Source of the DNA: an uncultured Prevotellaceae bacterium
Lineage (GTDB): Bacteria > Bacteroidota > Bacteroidia > Bacteroidales > Bacteroidaceae
DNA: 64,000 nt
NCBI GenBank assembly: GCA_900314655.1
Contig: OMWC01000011.1
Span: 1-64,000, forward strand
Direction: 5' to 3'
Shown here one piece after another: positions 18,115 through 26,013 of this stretch (the first letter of the stretch is position 1; the number at the start of each line of letters is the position of its first letter). The notes under the pieces were generated by a model. The model worked only from the letters and a program-made list of their open reading frames with translations, made no database searches and was not told the DNA's origin. The translations under genes were made by a program, and so were the position numbers.

Positions 18115-19209
18115 ATGAAAAAATACGGAATTATCACACACTATCATATCAGTAATCATGGGGCAATGCTGCAACTGCAGGCGTTGATTCATGTGCTGAG
18201 ATCATTGGGCGTTGAAGCAAAAGCTCTTCGGTTTGAAAAATCTTTCGATTTTATCGATGAAGAGACTCGGAATAAATACAGGATTTCACTTCGCTCTATT
18301 CCTTTCTTCGTGAAATTCCTGATAGAAAATGGCCTGAGGAAATCATGGTTTAACTTCCTGAAGGTGAGAAAGTTTAATCGTTTCAAGAAGAACAGCCGTA
18401 TCATAGGGGAGTATTATTCACTTGCAAAAGATCTGGATGGTGTTATCGTGGGCAGTGATGAGGTGTTTGCCCTGCACACGGGGCCAACACCGGTATTCTT
18501 CGGACATGCCTGTCCCACGGATAACGTTTTTGCATACGCAGCGAGTTTCGGACCTACTAACTATGAGGATATCGAAAGACTGCACTGCATTCCTTTTGTG
18601 AAGAGCGGTCTGGAGAATATGAAAGCGATCTCCGTAAGAGACAACAATACAGGGGCTATCGTAGAAAAACTGACCGGAAAGAAACCACAGAAAGTTTGTG
18701 ATCCCGTGATTCTCTATGGTTACCAAAAGGAGATTGAAGATTTTGGAACACTGAACCATCAGCCCTATCTGCTCATTTATGCCTACGATAATAACATGAA
18801 TGACCCTTCAGAGGTGGATATGATCAAGACCTTTGCCAAAAAACACGGGCTCAAGATTGTGGCACCGGGATTCTATCATAGTTGGTGTGACGAGATAGTA
18901 AATGCTGGTCCTATCGAAATACTGAGATATTTCAAAAATGCCGATTTCATCGTTACTGATACCTTCCATGGAAGCGTGATGTCACTGATAACCAACCGCA
19001 ACTTTGCCGTCATCACGCGCAATAATAAAAACAAATTGGTAAACCTATTGGATGAATACGGACAAGTGGGACGCATCTTATCCGAGGATGTTACACTTGA
19101 CTCCCTCTACGAACAACCAATCGACTATACGACCGTGAATGCAGAAATGGAAAAGAGGAGGGAGGAGTCTTTGGAGTTTTTAGTTGAAAGGTTAAAGTTG
19201 AAAGGTTAA
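18115..19209 (+). CDS. Polysaccharide pyruvyl transferase family protein
   Basis: A 364-residue protein of the pyruvyltransferase family (CsaB/WcaK type), which adds ketal pyruvate from PEP to sugar residues. Family marks include ITHYHISNHGAMLQLQAL at the N-terminus, DGVIVGSDEVF near 110, AYAASFG, and the VTDTFHGSVMSLI segment near residue 285. It is paired with the Fe-S protein at 19334, a common pairing in capsule loci. A hexamer repeat of the GTTATCG class lies between it and the previous gene, and its last residues RLKLKG come from GGTTAAAG repeats. Confidence 0.9.
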   Translation: MKKYGIITHYHISNHGAMLQLQALIHVLRSLGVEAKALRFEKSFDFIDEETRNKYRISLRSIPFFVKFLIENGLRKSWFNFLKVRKFNRFKKNSRIIGEYYSLAKDLDGVIVGSDEVFALHTGPTPVFFGHACPTDNVFAYAASFGPTNYEDIERLHCIPFVKSGLENMKAISVRDNNTGAIVEKLTGKKPQKVCDPVILYGYQKEIEDFGTLNHQPYLLIYAYDNNMNDPSEVDMIKTFAKKHGLKIVAPGFYHSWCDEIVNAGPIEILRYFKNADFIVTDTFHGSVMSLITNRNFAVITRNNKNKLVNLLDEYGQVGRILSEDVTLDSLYEQPIDYTTVNAEMEKRREESLEFLVERLKLKG

Positions 19210-19332
19210 AGGTTATAGTTATATTTATTCCAAAACTACCATACATCTTTAAACCTTAACCTAAATAACTTTAACCTCTAACCCTTAACCTTAAAACTAA
19301 AATCTTTAACCATTAACCTTAAAACTAATAAA
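19176..19332 (+). repeat. Long inverted GGTTAAAG / CTTTAACC repeat
   Basis: Units of GGTTAAAG run from inside the 3' end of the pyruvyl transferase gene to about 19215. After a short AT-rich spacer come complementary CTTTAACC and CATTAACCTT units up to the next start codon. The two halves can fold into a long imperfect hairpin spanning the intergenic gap. Confidence 0.75.
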
Positions 19333-19333
19333 A

Positions 19334-20545
19334 ATGAATATAGAGGATAAGAATATATTGCGGGAATGCACCAGTTGCCAGGTGTGCGGTGCTGTCTGCC
19401 CAAAGGAAGCCATCCATATTGAACTTAATAAGGATGGCTTTTATCGGCCTATAATAGACCAGGATAAATGTATCGACTGTGGAATTTGCCTGAAAGCATG
19501 CTATAAATACGACGAACAGATTAGCATAACCACAGAAGAGAAACTGAAAGACATTCCAGTCTATGCAGCCTCTGCCAAAGATGATGACGTGCTAAGCAAT
19601 ACGACCTCTGGAGGAGTGGCAGACATTCTATGCAAACATCTGATAGGAGAAGGTTATCAATGCGTGGGTGTCAGGTATGATCAAGAAAAAGACATCGCCA
19701 TCAATACCATTGCTTCTACCCAGAAAGAAACGGATGCTTTCCGTGGGTCAAAATATATACAGTCGTTCACCTATCCTGCTTTCAAAGAACTGCTTGGGAA
19801 AAAGGTGGATGGAAAATATGCTGTATTCGGAACACCCTGCCACATCTATGCGCTGGACAGACATCTGCGTAGAATCAAGAAAAGAGAACAATTCCTATTG
19901 ATAGACATCTTCTGCCATGGTTGTCCATCACTAACCATTTGGAAAAAATATGTGAAGGAATTGCACCAAACAACTCAAGGTGAAGTGCTTGAACAAATTA
20001 AGTTCAGAAGTAAATATCGCGGTTGGGGAAATTTCTGCGTTTCAGCAGAAAAGGACCAGAAAACCGTCTATGCCAGCAAGAAAATCAATGATGCCTTCTA
20101 CACTTTGTTCTTCTCAAACCTGGCTTTGAATGATTCTTGCCGTGACTGTAAACTGAGAAGCACTTTTGAATATACGGACATACGGTTGGGTGATTTCTGG
20201 GGAAAAGCCTACGATATGAACCATACAGGGGTTTCGGTAGTGGTGCCTGTCAGTGAATCTGGCAAAAAGGTTTTTGAACAAATAAAGCCTCTGCTAGATA
20301 TAAACGTACACCAGCATCAGGATTATCTCCCCTATCAGAGTTACGGTAAGGATTATACCTTTAACTCACAACGGCGTGAAAAGCTACTGAGCCTCATCAA
20401 CGATGAGAAGGCTGAATTAAAGGAAGCCGTCAGATATTATTACCAGACACAGCCTCTAACCGTAAAGATTAAACGGCATATCAAGAATCTCATCCTTCTC
20501 ATGCCGAATGGTGTCATTTCTGTTTTCAAGAAGTTGTATCATTAG
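19334..20545 (+). CDS. Coenzyme F420 hydrogenase/dehydrogenase beta subunit-like Fe-S protein
   Basis: A 403-residue protein. Two ferredoxin-type clusters lie at the N-terminus: CTSCQVCGAVCP near residues 12-23 and CIDCGICLKAC near 44-54. FrhB/FdhB N- and C-terminal-like domains follow, with FGTPCHIYAL, DIFCHGCPS and LGDFWG. Proteins of this type commonly sit beside polysaccharide pyruvyl transferases in capsule loci; their reaction there is not established. Classic F420 metabolism is not implied. Confidence 0.88.
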   Translation: MNIEDKNILRECTSCQVCGAVCPKEAIHIELNKDGFYRPIIDQDKCIDCGICLKACYKYDEQISITTEEKLKDIPVYAASAKDDDVLSNTTSGGVADILCKHLIGEGYQCVGVRYDQEKDIAINTIASTQKETDAFRGSKYIQSFTYPAFKELLGKKVDGKYAVFGTPCHIYALDRHLRRIKKREQFLLIDIFCHGCPSLTIWKKYVKELHQTTQGEVLEQIKFRSKYRGWGNFCVSAEKDQKTVYASKKINDAFYTLFFSNLALNDSCRDCKLRSTFEYTDIRLGDFWGKAYDMNHTGVSVVVPVSESGKKVFEQIKPLLDINVHQHQDYLPYQSYGKDYTFNSQRREKLLSLINDEKAELKEAVRYYYQTQPLTVKIKRHIKNLILLMPNGVISVFKKLYH

Positions 20546-20610
20546 ATTGTAGGTTAAAGTTCTTGGGTTAAAGGATTTAGGTTAAGGTTAAAGATGTTAG
20601 GTTAAAGGAT
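20546..20610 (+). repeat. GGTTAAAG-class degenerate tandem repeat
   Basis: Five to six GGTTAAAG-like units follow the Fe-S protein stop and run directly into a tRNA 3'-end fragment. Confidence 0.8.
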
Positions 20611-20645
20611 CGGGTATCGGGGGTTTGAATCCCTCACCTTCCGCA
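20611..20645 (+). tRNA. 3' fragment of a serine-type tRNA (no complete tRNA)
   Basis: GGGGG-TTTGAAT-CCCTC (20619-20635) forms a T-arm with the usual seven-base loop. It is followed by the acceptor strand ACCTTCC, discriminator G and CA. No matching GGAAGGT 5' acceptor, D-arm or anticodon arm precedes it; instead GGTTAAAG repeats abut it. A short variable-arm-like CGGGTATC precedes the T-arm, which with the G discriminator suggests tRNA-Ser. It looks like a leftover integration end or a piece copied with a repeat. Confidence 0.6.
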
Positions 20646-20761
20646 AACTCTTTTGATAGTCCTTCGGACTAGAAATTGAACAAATCTATTCAAAATAAGA
20701 CATATTTATTCTTCCCACGAATTAACACTAATAGTCACAAATTATTAAAACAAAGAAAACA

Positions 20762-20887
20762 ACTTTTTTGTAAAGCATCCGTGCAGGCACGGCTATGTTC
20801 CTTCTACAGCCAGCTTCATCTGAGAGTATACTCTCACTGCTGCTTTCAGCAAAAGGAACACCCCTCGGGCTTACTTTACAAAAAAGT
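20762..20887. mobile_element. 126-bp element with TTTTGTAAAG terminal inverted repeats, copy 1
   Basis: ACTTTTTTGTAAAG at the left end is exactly complementary to CTTTACAAAAAAGT at the right end (14 bp). Inside are nested dyads: CCGTGC/GCACGG, TGTTCCTT/AAGGAACA, and the palindrome GAGAGTATACTCTC. Two related elements lie at 26.92 and 27.19 kb. No protein is encoded convincingly. It may be a MITE-like element or a structured RNA. With the GGTTAAAG repeats and tRNA fragment it accounts for the 358-bp gap before the MBOAT gene. Confidence 0.65.
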
Positions 20888-20903
20888 TAAAAACTAAAAA
20901 TAC

Positions 20904-22397
20904 ATGCTCGTAAATTCAATTATATTCTGGATATTCTTTGCAGTGTTCCTGCTACCCTACTTCACACTGATGCGGGGAAGTAATAAGATACAGAACTTGT
21001 GGCTACTGGCTGCAAGTTATGTTTTCTATGGGTATGCGGATTGGAGGATGGCGTTGCTGTTATTAGCAGCAACAATAATTTTTTACAGCCTCTCCCTAAC
21101 CCTCCCCCATAGGGAGGGGACTTCCAAGACGATATCTGAGAGTCGTAGAAAAGCATTAGTAACACTTGGAGTTATCCTGGGTGCGGGGATGTTGCTGTAC
21201 TTTAAGTATCTGAACTTCTTTATTGAGCAGTTTGCGGCGTTGTTTGGGTTGTTCGGACTGCGGACGAACTTCAGTTCATTCAATATCATTGTGCCTATCG
21301 GTATTTCATTCTTTACCTTTAAACTGATTGCGTATATCGTGGAGGTATATAAGGGGAATATGGAGCCGTGCAGGGACTTTGTGACGTTTGCCTCGTATAT
21401 TGCTTTCTTCCCTACCATCATGTCGGGACCTATAGATTCTCCTAAACTGCTGATTCCACAAATGGCAAAGGCACGTTCGTGGAATAACAATCAGGTGGTA
21501 GAGGGAATGATCCGAGTGCTCTGGGGTATGTTTATGAAGATGTGTATTGCCGACAAAGTGTCACCTTATACGGATGCCGTATTCAATAACTATGACCACC
21601 ATTCAGGATTGACCATTGCTGTTGCAGCAGTGATGTACACCTTCCAAATCTATACCGACTTCAGCGGTTATTCGGAAATGGCCATCGGTACTTCGCAGAT
21701 TATGGGATTCCGCGTGACGGAGAACTTTATGCGGCCGTATTTCTCGCAGAATGTGGGTGATTTCTGGCGCCGATGGCATGCCTCGCTGATGAACTGGTTC
21801 AGGGATTATATCTATTTCCCTTTAGGCGGCAGCCGCTGTTCAAAGGCAAGGATGTATTGGAATACGATGGTGGTGTTTATGGTCAGCGGTCTGTGGCATG
21901 GTGCCAATTGGACGTTTATCTTCTGGGGAGCGTATCATGGAATCCTTGTTTGCTTATATAAGCTTACAAGGAGTGTAATGAGTAAAAGTGTAATGTGTAA
22001 AGATAAGAGTGTAAAGGCCACTTTAGAACAACCTCATAATAACATTACACATTACTCTTTACACCTTACACTGCGTAAATACATAAACATTGTGATAGTG
22101 TTTGCGTTAGTAACTATTGGATGGATGGTGTTCAGATGTAATTCTATCGGGCAGTTCTTCGGGATGCTGGGAGCATTGACGGCTCCAGGACATTTCTTCG
22201 CTTCTTGGGCACTGACAGCTGTGCTGCCGATAGGTATCCTGATGCTGAAAGAACTGAAAGATGAAGAAGGATGGAACATCCATCTTTTGCATTCAAAGAA
22301 TTGGGTGGTTAAGGCTATCAGTGTAGCACTGCTCATCATCTTCATCGTGTATATGGGCGAACTGGAAGGTGCAAAATTCATCTACTTCCAATTCTAA
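20904..22397 (+). CDS. MBOAT family O-acyltransferase with two repeat-encoded inserts
   Basis: A 497-residue polytopic membrane protein of the AlgI/DltB type. The family core GDFWRRWHASLMNWFRDY and SGLWHGANWTFIFWG (catalytic-type His at residue 332) is intact. Such proteins move acetyl groups across the membrane for glycan acetylation, and the following SGNH protein is the likely partner. Two stretches look foreign: SLTLPHREGTSK near residue 65, encoded by a family C palindrome, and a serine/lysine/threonine-rich stretch at about residues 357-391, encoded by a GTGTAATG/GTGTAAAG inverted repeat. Both keep the frame and lie in loops between hydrophobic segments. Confidence 0.9.
   Translation: MLVNSIIFWIFFAVFLLPYFTLMRGSNKIQNLWLLAASYVFYGYADWRMALLLLAATIIFYSLSLTLPHREGTSKTISESRRKALVTLGVILGAGMLLYFKYLNFFIEQFAALFGLFGLRTNFSSFNIIVPIGISFFTFKLIAYIVEVYKGNMEPCRDFVTFASYIAFFPTIMSGPIDSPKLLIPQMAKARSWNNNQVVEGMIRVLWGMFMKMCIADKVSPYTDAVFNNYDHHSGLTIAVAAVMYTFQIYTDFSGYSEMAIGTSQIMGFRVTENFMRPYFSQNVGDFWRRWHASLMNWFRDYIYFPLGGSRCSKARMYWNTMVVFMVSGLWHGANWTFIFWGAYHGILVCLYKLTRSVMSKSVMCKDKSVKATLEQPHNNITHYSLHLTLRKYINIVIVFALVTIGWMVFRCNSIGQFFGMLGALTAPGHFFASWALTAVLPIGILMLKELKDEEGWNIHLLHSKNWVVKAISVALLIIFIVYMGELEGAKFIYFQF
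21085..21125 (+). repeat. Family C palindromic repeat inside the MBOAT gene
   Basis: CCTCTCCCTAACCCTCCC followed by CCATAGGGAGGGGACTTCC. It is read in frame as SLTLPHREGTSK. A near-identical copy lies inside the nucleotidyltransferase gene at 28060. Confidence 0.9.
21970..22076 (+). repeat. GTGTAATG/GTGTAAAG inverted repeat inside the MBOAT gene
   Basis: GTGTAATGAGTAAAAGTG-type units on the left are answered about 50 bp later by the complementary CATTACACATTACTC and CTTTACACC units. The approximately 107-bp block is read in frame without a stop. Confidence 0.8.
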
Positions 22398-22402
22398 GCC
22401 TT

Positions 22403-22440
22403 GTTAAGTGAAGAGTGAAGAATGAAGAGTGAAGAATCTT
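22403..22440 (+). repeat. GTGAAGAGTGAAGAAT-class tandem repeat
   Basis: Four to five units of AGAGTGAAGA or GAATGAAGA lie between the MBOAT stop and the SGNH gene. The unit differs from the other repeat classes here. Confidence 0.7.
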
Positions 22441-22487
22441 GTCTACGATAACCAATATTTAGGTTTTCTTCTTTTGTAAATAATGAA

Positions 22488-23384
22488 ATGAAAAAAAGGA
22501 TAGGATTTATATTGATCATTATAGGAATTGTGGTGGGGGCAGACCTGTTGGTGGGAGCAGTTACAGGAAAACTCATCAGGGAAGTACCTGACGTGGGAGT
22601 GAACCAAACAAATACCGCTCAGGCACTGTTCGCAAGAACTGCTGACATATTGATATTGGGTTCGTCAAGAGCCAACCATTCTTTTGACTGTAAGGTGATA
22701 GAGGATTCTCTGGGCATGAGTTGTTATAATGCAGGACGTGATGGGCAGAATATGGCTTACGATGCCATGGTGTTCTTCTCCTATTTAGAGCGGCATAAAC
22801 CGTTAATAGTTATTTTAGATATAGTAGATAGTCAACTAAGCAATAGATGGTTTGACAACCTCAAAGAGATGAATTGCTATTACGGCCTTTCAAAACCACT
22901 TGACCGGATTGTTGATGATAATTCTAATTGGATTGAGAAAATAAAATTGAAATCCAACCTCTACCGTTATAACAATACTTGGCAATGGCTGCTGAATGCA
23001 CATATTGCGGAAAGCCAGGCTGAACGAGACGGATTTCGGCCGATGCCTGTGAATGCACGCACAAATTTCAACGCCTCTTTTCATAATAAAGAAAACATAA
23101 AAATAGACAAACGATGCTTCCATTATTTAGAGGAAATAAGAAAAGCATGTGATAAAAACCATATTCAGTTAATACTGACATATACGCCTTCACTGGTAGT
23201 AGTGAAAAACAGCGGGTTGGAAGACTGGATTGATGCATATGCAAAGAAAAACAATCTTACATATTATGACTTTGGCCGTGATGCAGAATTCTATGAACAC
23301 CCAGAATTGTTCTATGATATGACGCATTTGAATGCTATTGGTGCCAAACTGTTTACAAAAAAGTTTGTTCAGAACTTGAAATAA
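22488..23384 (+). CDS. SGNH-like hydrolase/acetyltransferase, MBOAT partner
   Basis: A 298-residue protein with one N-terminal hydrophobic segment (residues 5-25) that could anchor it facing the periplasm. LGSSRANHS at about residue 57 is the GDSL-like nucleophile block (Ser59 or Ser60), and DMTHLN near 277-282 supplies the catalytic Asp/His pair. AlgX/AlgJ- and DltD-like proteins of this fold take the acetyl group brought across by an MBOAT protein. Its place directly after the MBOAT gene supports that role. Confidence 0.82.
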   Translation: MKKRIGFILIIIGIVVGADLLVGAVTGKLIREVPDVGVNQTNTAQALFARTADILILGSSRANHSFDCKVIEDSLGMSCYNAGRDGQNMAYDAMVFFSYLERHKPLIVILDIVDSQLSNRWFDNLKEMNCYYGLSKPLDRIVDDNSNWIEKIKLKSNLYRYNNTWQWLLNAHIAESQAERDGFRPMPVNARTNFNASFHNKENIKIDKRCFHYLEEIRKACDKNHIQLILTYTPSLVVVKNSGLEDWIDAYAKKNNLTYYDFGRDAEFYEHPELFYDMTHLNAIGAKLFTKKFVQNLK

Positions 23385-23431
23385 TTTAAAGAGAAAACAA
23401 TTAATGGATTAAATGTAAATCATACTTAACG

Positions 23432-24778
23432 ATGAAGGTTGTAATTACATACGGAACATATGATCTACTCCATCAAGGGCATATCAACCTGCTGAAGCGA
23501 GCAAAAGCTTTAGGGGACTATCTGATTGTGGGAGTTACCAACGATAACTTTGACCGTGATCGTGGGAAACTGAACGTTCGAAACAATGTTTTGGAACGCG
23601 TAGAATCTGTAAAGGCAACAGGTCTGGCTGACAAAATCATCATAGAAGACTATTTCGGACAAAAAATAGATGATATACAGAAATATGACGTAGATATCTT
23701 TGCCATCGGTTCAGACTGGGAAGGGAAATTCGATTACCTAAATGAATACTGTCAGGTTGTATATCTGCCACGTACCGAAGGCATCTCTTCTACGATGCTT
23801 CGGGAAGAGCTCCAAGAGGACATCCGTGTTGGTATTATCGGATGTGGACGCATCGCTCAACGGTTTGTCCCAGAATGCGAGGTGGTGAATGCCGTCAAAG
23901 TTGTAGATGTTCTGGATATTGACAAAAATATCGCTACGGAGTTTGCAAAGAATCACCAAATTGAACATATTTCTTATTCCGTAGATGAAATGATGGAACG
24001 AGTGGATGCAGTGTATATCGCTACGCCCCATCTCAGTCATTTTGAACTGACGAAATTCGCACTGGAGCATAAGAAACACGTCTTGTGTGAAACACCCTTG
24101 GTACTGAACGGAGACGAAGCTCGGGAATTGTATGCCCTGGCAGAGCAGAACGATGTGGTGCTTTTAGAAGCAAACAAGACGGCTTTCTCTCCTGCGTTTA
24201 ACCATCTTGTCACAATGATTAAGAGTGGACTTATTGGTGAGGTAGTGGATATCAATGCTTCTGAATCGAAACTTTGGGGAGATAAGTTTACTCGTGAACT
24301 GGATCCAGAACAGGCTGGCGGTTCGATGTTTGAAATGGGGTCCTATCCCCTACTGCCTATTATCCGATTGATGGGTATCAACTATGCAAATATCAACCTC
24401 TATTCGAAGATGGAGAATGGAGTGGATGTTTATACACGTGGTGTTATTCGTTATCCTCATGGTGTCTGCTCGTTCCAGTTAGGATTAGGTGTGAAGACGG
24501 AAGGTAACCTTGTAATTGCCGGTACCAAAGGTTATGCATACGTGCCAGCTCCATGGTGGCTGACAGATTATTATGAATTCCGTTTTGAGGACCAAAACCA
24601 AAATAAGAAGTTTTTCTATAAATGGGATGGGGCCGGACTTCGTTATGAGATTCAGGAGTTTATCTCATGTATCATCAACCATCGTTTCTCGTCTGCCCGT
24701 CTGCGCCGTAAAGAGAGCATTGCCATGGCGGACATCATGCAGCAGTTTGTGGAACGGAAGAATTTTATGGAAATCTGA
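23432..24778 (+). CDS. Cytidylyltransferase-oxidoreductase fusion (TagD-like + Gfo/Idh/MocA)
   Basis: A 448-residue two-domain protein. Residues 1-128 are a glycerol-3-phosphate cytidylyltransferase-type domain with HQGH at 14-17 and the C-terminal RTEGISST motif near 114-121. Residues 130-448 are a Gfo/Idh/MocA oxidoreductase with VGIIGCGRIAQRF and an LCETPL motif near 217 in the EKP position, though the lysine is replaced by threonine. The domains suggest one protein making a polyol phosphate or sugar and charging it with CMP, similar in logic to the bifunctional CDP-ribitol enzyme Bcs1 but built from different folds. It may feed the transferases at 328 and 3428. Confidence 0.85.
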   Translation: MKVVITYGTYDLLHQGHINLLKRAKALGDYLIVGVTNDNFDRDRGKLNVRNNVLERVESVKATGLADKIIIEDYFGQKIDDIQKYDVDIFAIGSDWEGKFDYLNEYCQVVYLPRTEGISSTMLREELQEDIRVGIIGCGRIAQRFVPECEVVNAVKVVDVLDIDKNIATEFAKNHQIEHISYSVDEMMERVDAVYIATPHLSHFELTKFALEHKKHVLCETPLVLNGDEARELYALAEQNDVVLLEANKTAFSPAFNHLVTMIKSGLIGEVVDINASESKLWGDKFTRELDPEQAGGSMFEMGSYPLLPIIRLMGINYANINLYSKMENGVDVYTRGVIRYPHGVCSFQLGLGVKTEGNLVIAGTKGYAYVPAPWWLTDYYEFRFEDQNQNKKFFYKWDGAGLRYEIQEFISCIINHRFSSARLRRKESIAMADIMQQFVERKNFMEI

Positions 24779-25268
24779 TAAACGAAGACGATAACGAAGA
24801 CGATAACCTCTCTCTAACGAAGACGATGACATTTTAACGATAACGATAACGAAGACGATAACGATAATATATGGAGAATAAGAAGACGGCACGGAACTTC
24901 AGGGATTATCCTGTATGGCAACAGGCTGTGGAATATGCAACAAAGATTTATCAGATAACTGCGGAGATGCCATATTTTGAAAAGAAAGGACTATGTGACC
25001 AACTTCAAAGGGCTGTCGTCTCGATTTCTTCTAATATAGCTGAAGGTTCTGCAAGACCTTCTGATTTCGATTTCGCCCATTTCTTAGATATGGCACTTGG
25101 ATCCGCTTACGAAGTAGAAACGCAATTATTGATTTCAAAAAATATAGGGTATATCAATTTGAATATATATGAACAGTTACGTGACGAACTGATTTCTATC
25201 GAGAAACAATTGGCAGGTTTTATCAGTGCAATTAGAAAATAGTTATCGTTTTCGTCATCGTTTTCGTC
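24777..25268. mobile_element. Repeat-flanked single-gene module: four-helix-bundle protein
   Basis: Left flank (24781-24868) is a run of degenerate AACGAAGACGATAAC hexamer pairs. Right flank (25242-25268) is the complementary GTTATCGTTTTCGTC tract, which begins at the last base of the stop codon. The only content is the small gene between them. The module sits inside an operon-like row between the cytidylyltransferase fusion and an SDR. A gene-less copy of the same repeat is at about 18077-18104. Confidence 0.65.
24871..25242 (+). CDS. Four-helix-bundle protein (23S rRNA intervening-sequence protein family)
   Basis: A 123-residue protein with the family core RNFRDYPVWQQAVEYATKIY, LCDQLQRAVVSISSNIAEGS near residues 47-66, and FLDMALGSAYEVETQL near 77-92. 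The family forms pentameric four-helix bundles; it was first noticed in rRNA intervening sequences but is abundant in Bacteroidota, and its function is unknown. It is the sole gene in a repeat-bounded module and is unlikely to take part in polysaccharide synthesis. Confidence 0.9.
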   Translation: MENKKTARNFRDYPVWQQAVEYATKIYQITAEMPYFEKKGLCDQLQRAVVSISSNIAEGSARPSDFDFAHFLDMALGSAYEVETQLLISKNIGYINLNIYEQLRDELISIEKQLAGFISAIRK

Positions 25269-25292
25269 AAAAATTTAAATAGTTTAAGAATT

Positions 25293-25988
25293 ATGAAATA
25301 TGCAATTGTAACTGGAGGTACATCTGGAATAGGTCTAGGTGTGGCAAAAATGCTATTATGTAAAGGATATTATGTATTTGCTACTTATGTCGGACCTGCT
25401 TTGTCTGAGAAGTTAGAAAATTTTGAAGCCATCGAAACGGACCAGTCGTCACGTAAAGATGTATATAACTTCATCTCCCACGTAAAAGGAAAGGTTGATC
25501 ATATCGATTGTATCGTATGCAACGCAGGAATGACGATCCGGAAATCGTTCACAGAAACAAAAGACGAGGATTGGGACAAGATGATGGAAGTGGCTGTGAA
25601 TTCCCATTATATCATGGTTCGCGAATTCTTCCCCATAATACCAGAAGGTTCTCGGATTCTCTTTACAGGTTCCCAAATGGGACTCAATCCTCATGCGACT
25701 GTACTTGCATACGGTGTTACGAAAGCGGCTATTCATGCTTTGACTAAGAATTTGGTAAAAGAGTTTGAAGGAACTGGGACAACTGTCAATGCCATTGTCC
25801 CAGGTTTTGTAAACACACCATGGCAAAAAGAAAAGCCCGAAGAAATTAAGCAGAATATCTATCGAAAAACGGCCATCCATCGTTTTGCAGAAATTGAGGA
25901 AATAGTAGATGCTTACAGATTCTGTATAGATAATCCTTTCGTGAATGGTAGCCTTATTGAAGTGAATGGCGGATATTCCTACAAATGA
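25293..25988 (+). CDS. Short-chain dehydrogenase/reductase
   Basis: A 231-residue classical SDR: TGGTSGIGLGVA (residues 7-18), CNAGMTIRKS, Ser in FTGSQMG, and the YGVTK catalytic pair near residue 150, ending with NGSLIEVNGGYSYK. It follows the cytidylyltransferase fusion (separated only by the four-helix-bundle module), so it may have been coupled to it as a polyol or sugar reductase before the module inserted. Substrate unknown. Confidence 0.85.
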   Translation: MKYAIVTGGTSGIGLGVAKMLLCKGYYVFATYVGPALSEKLENFEAIETDQSSRKDVYNFISHVKGKVDHIDCIVCNAGMTIRKSFTETKDEDWDKMMEVAVNSHYIMVREFFPIIPEGSRILFTGSQMGLNPHATVLAYGVTKAAIHALTKNLVKEFEGTGTTVNAIVPGFVNTPWQKEKPEEIKQNIYRKTAIHRFAEIEEIVDAYRFCIDNPFVNGSLIEVNGGYSYK

Positions 25989-26013
25989 ATAATAGGAAGA
26001 AAAAACAAATCAA

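Noticed and set aside
20611..20645. A complete tRNA gene
   Set aside because: No D-arm, anticodon arm or 5' acceptor strand could be found upstream; only the 3' portion exists.
20676..20897. A 73-residue frame before the MBOAT gene
   Set aside because: It mostly covers the TTTTGTAAAG element and has no family resemblance or good start; treated as non-coding.
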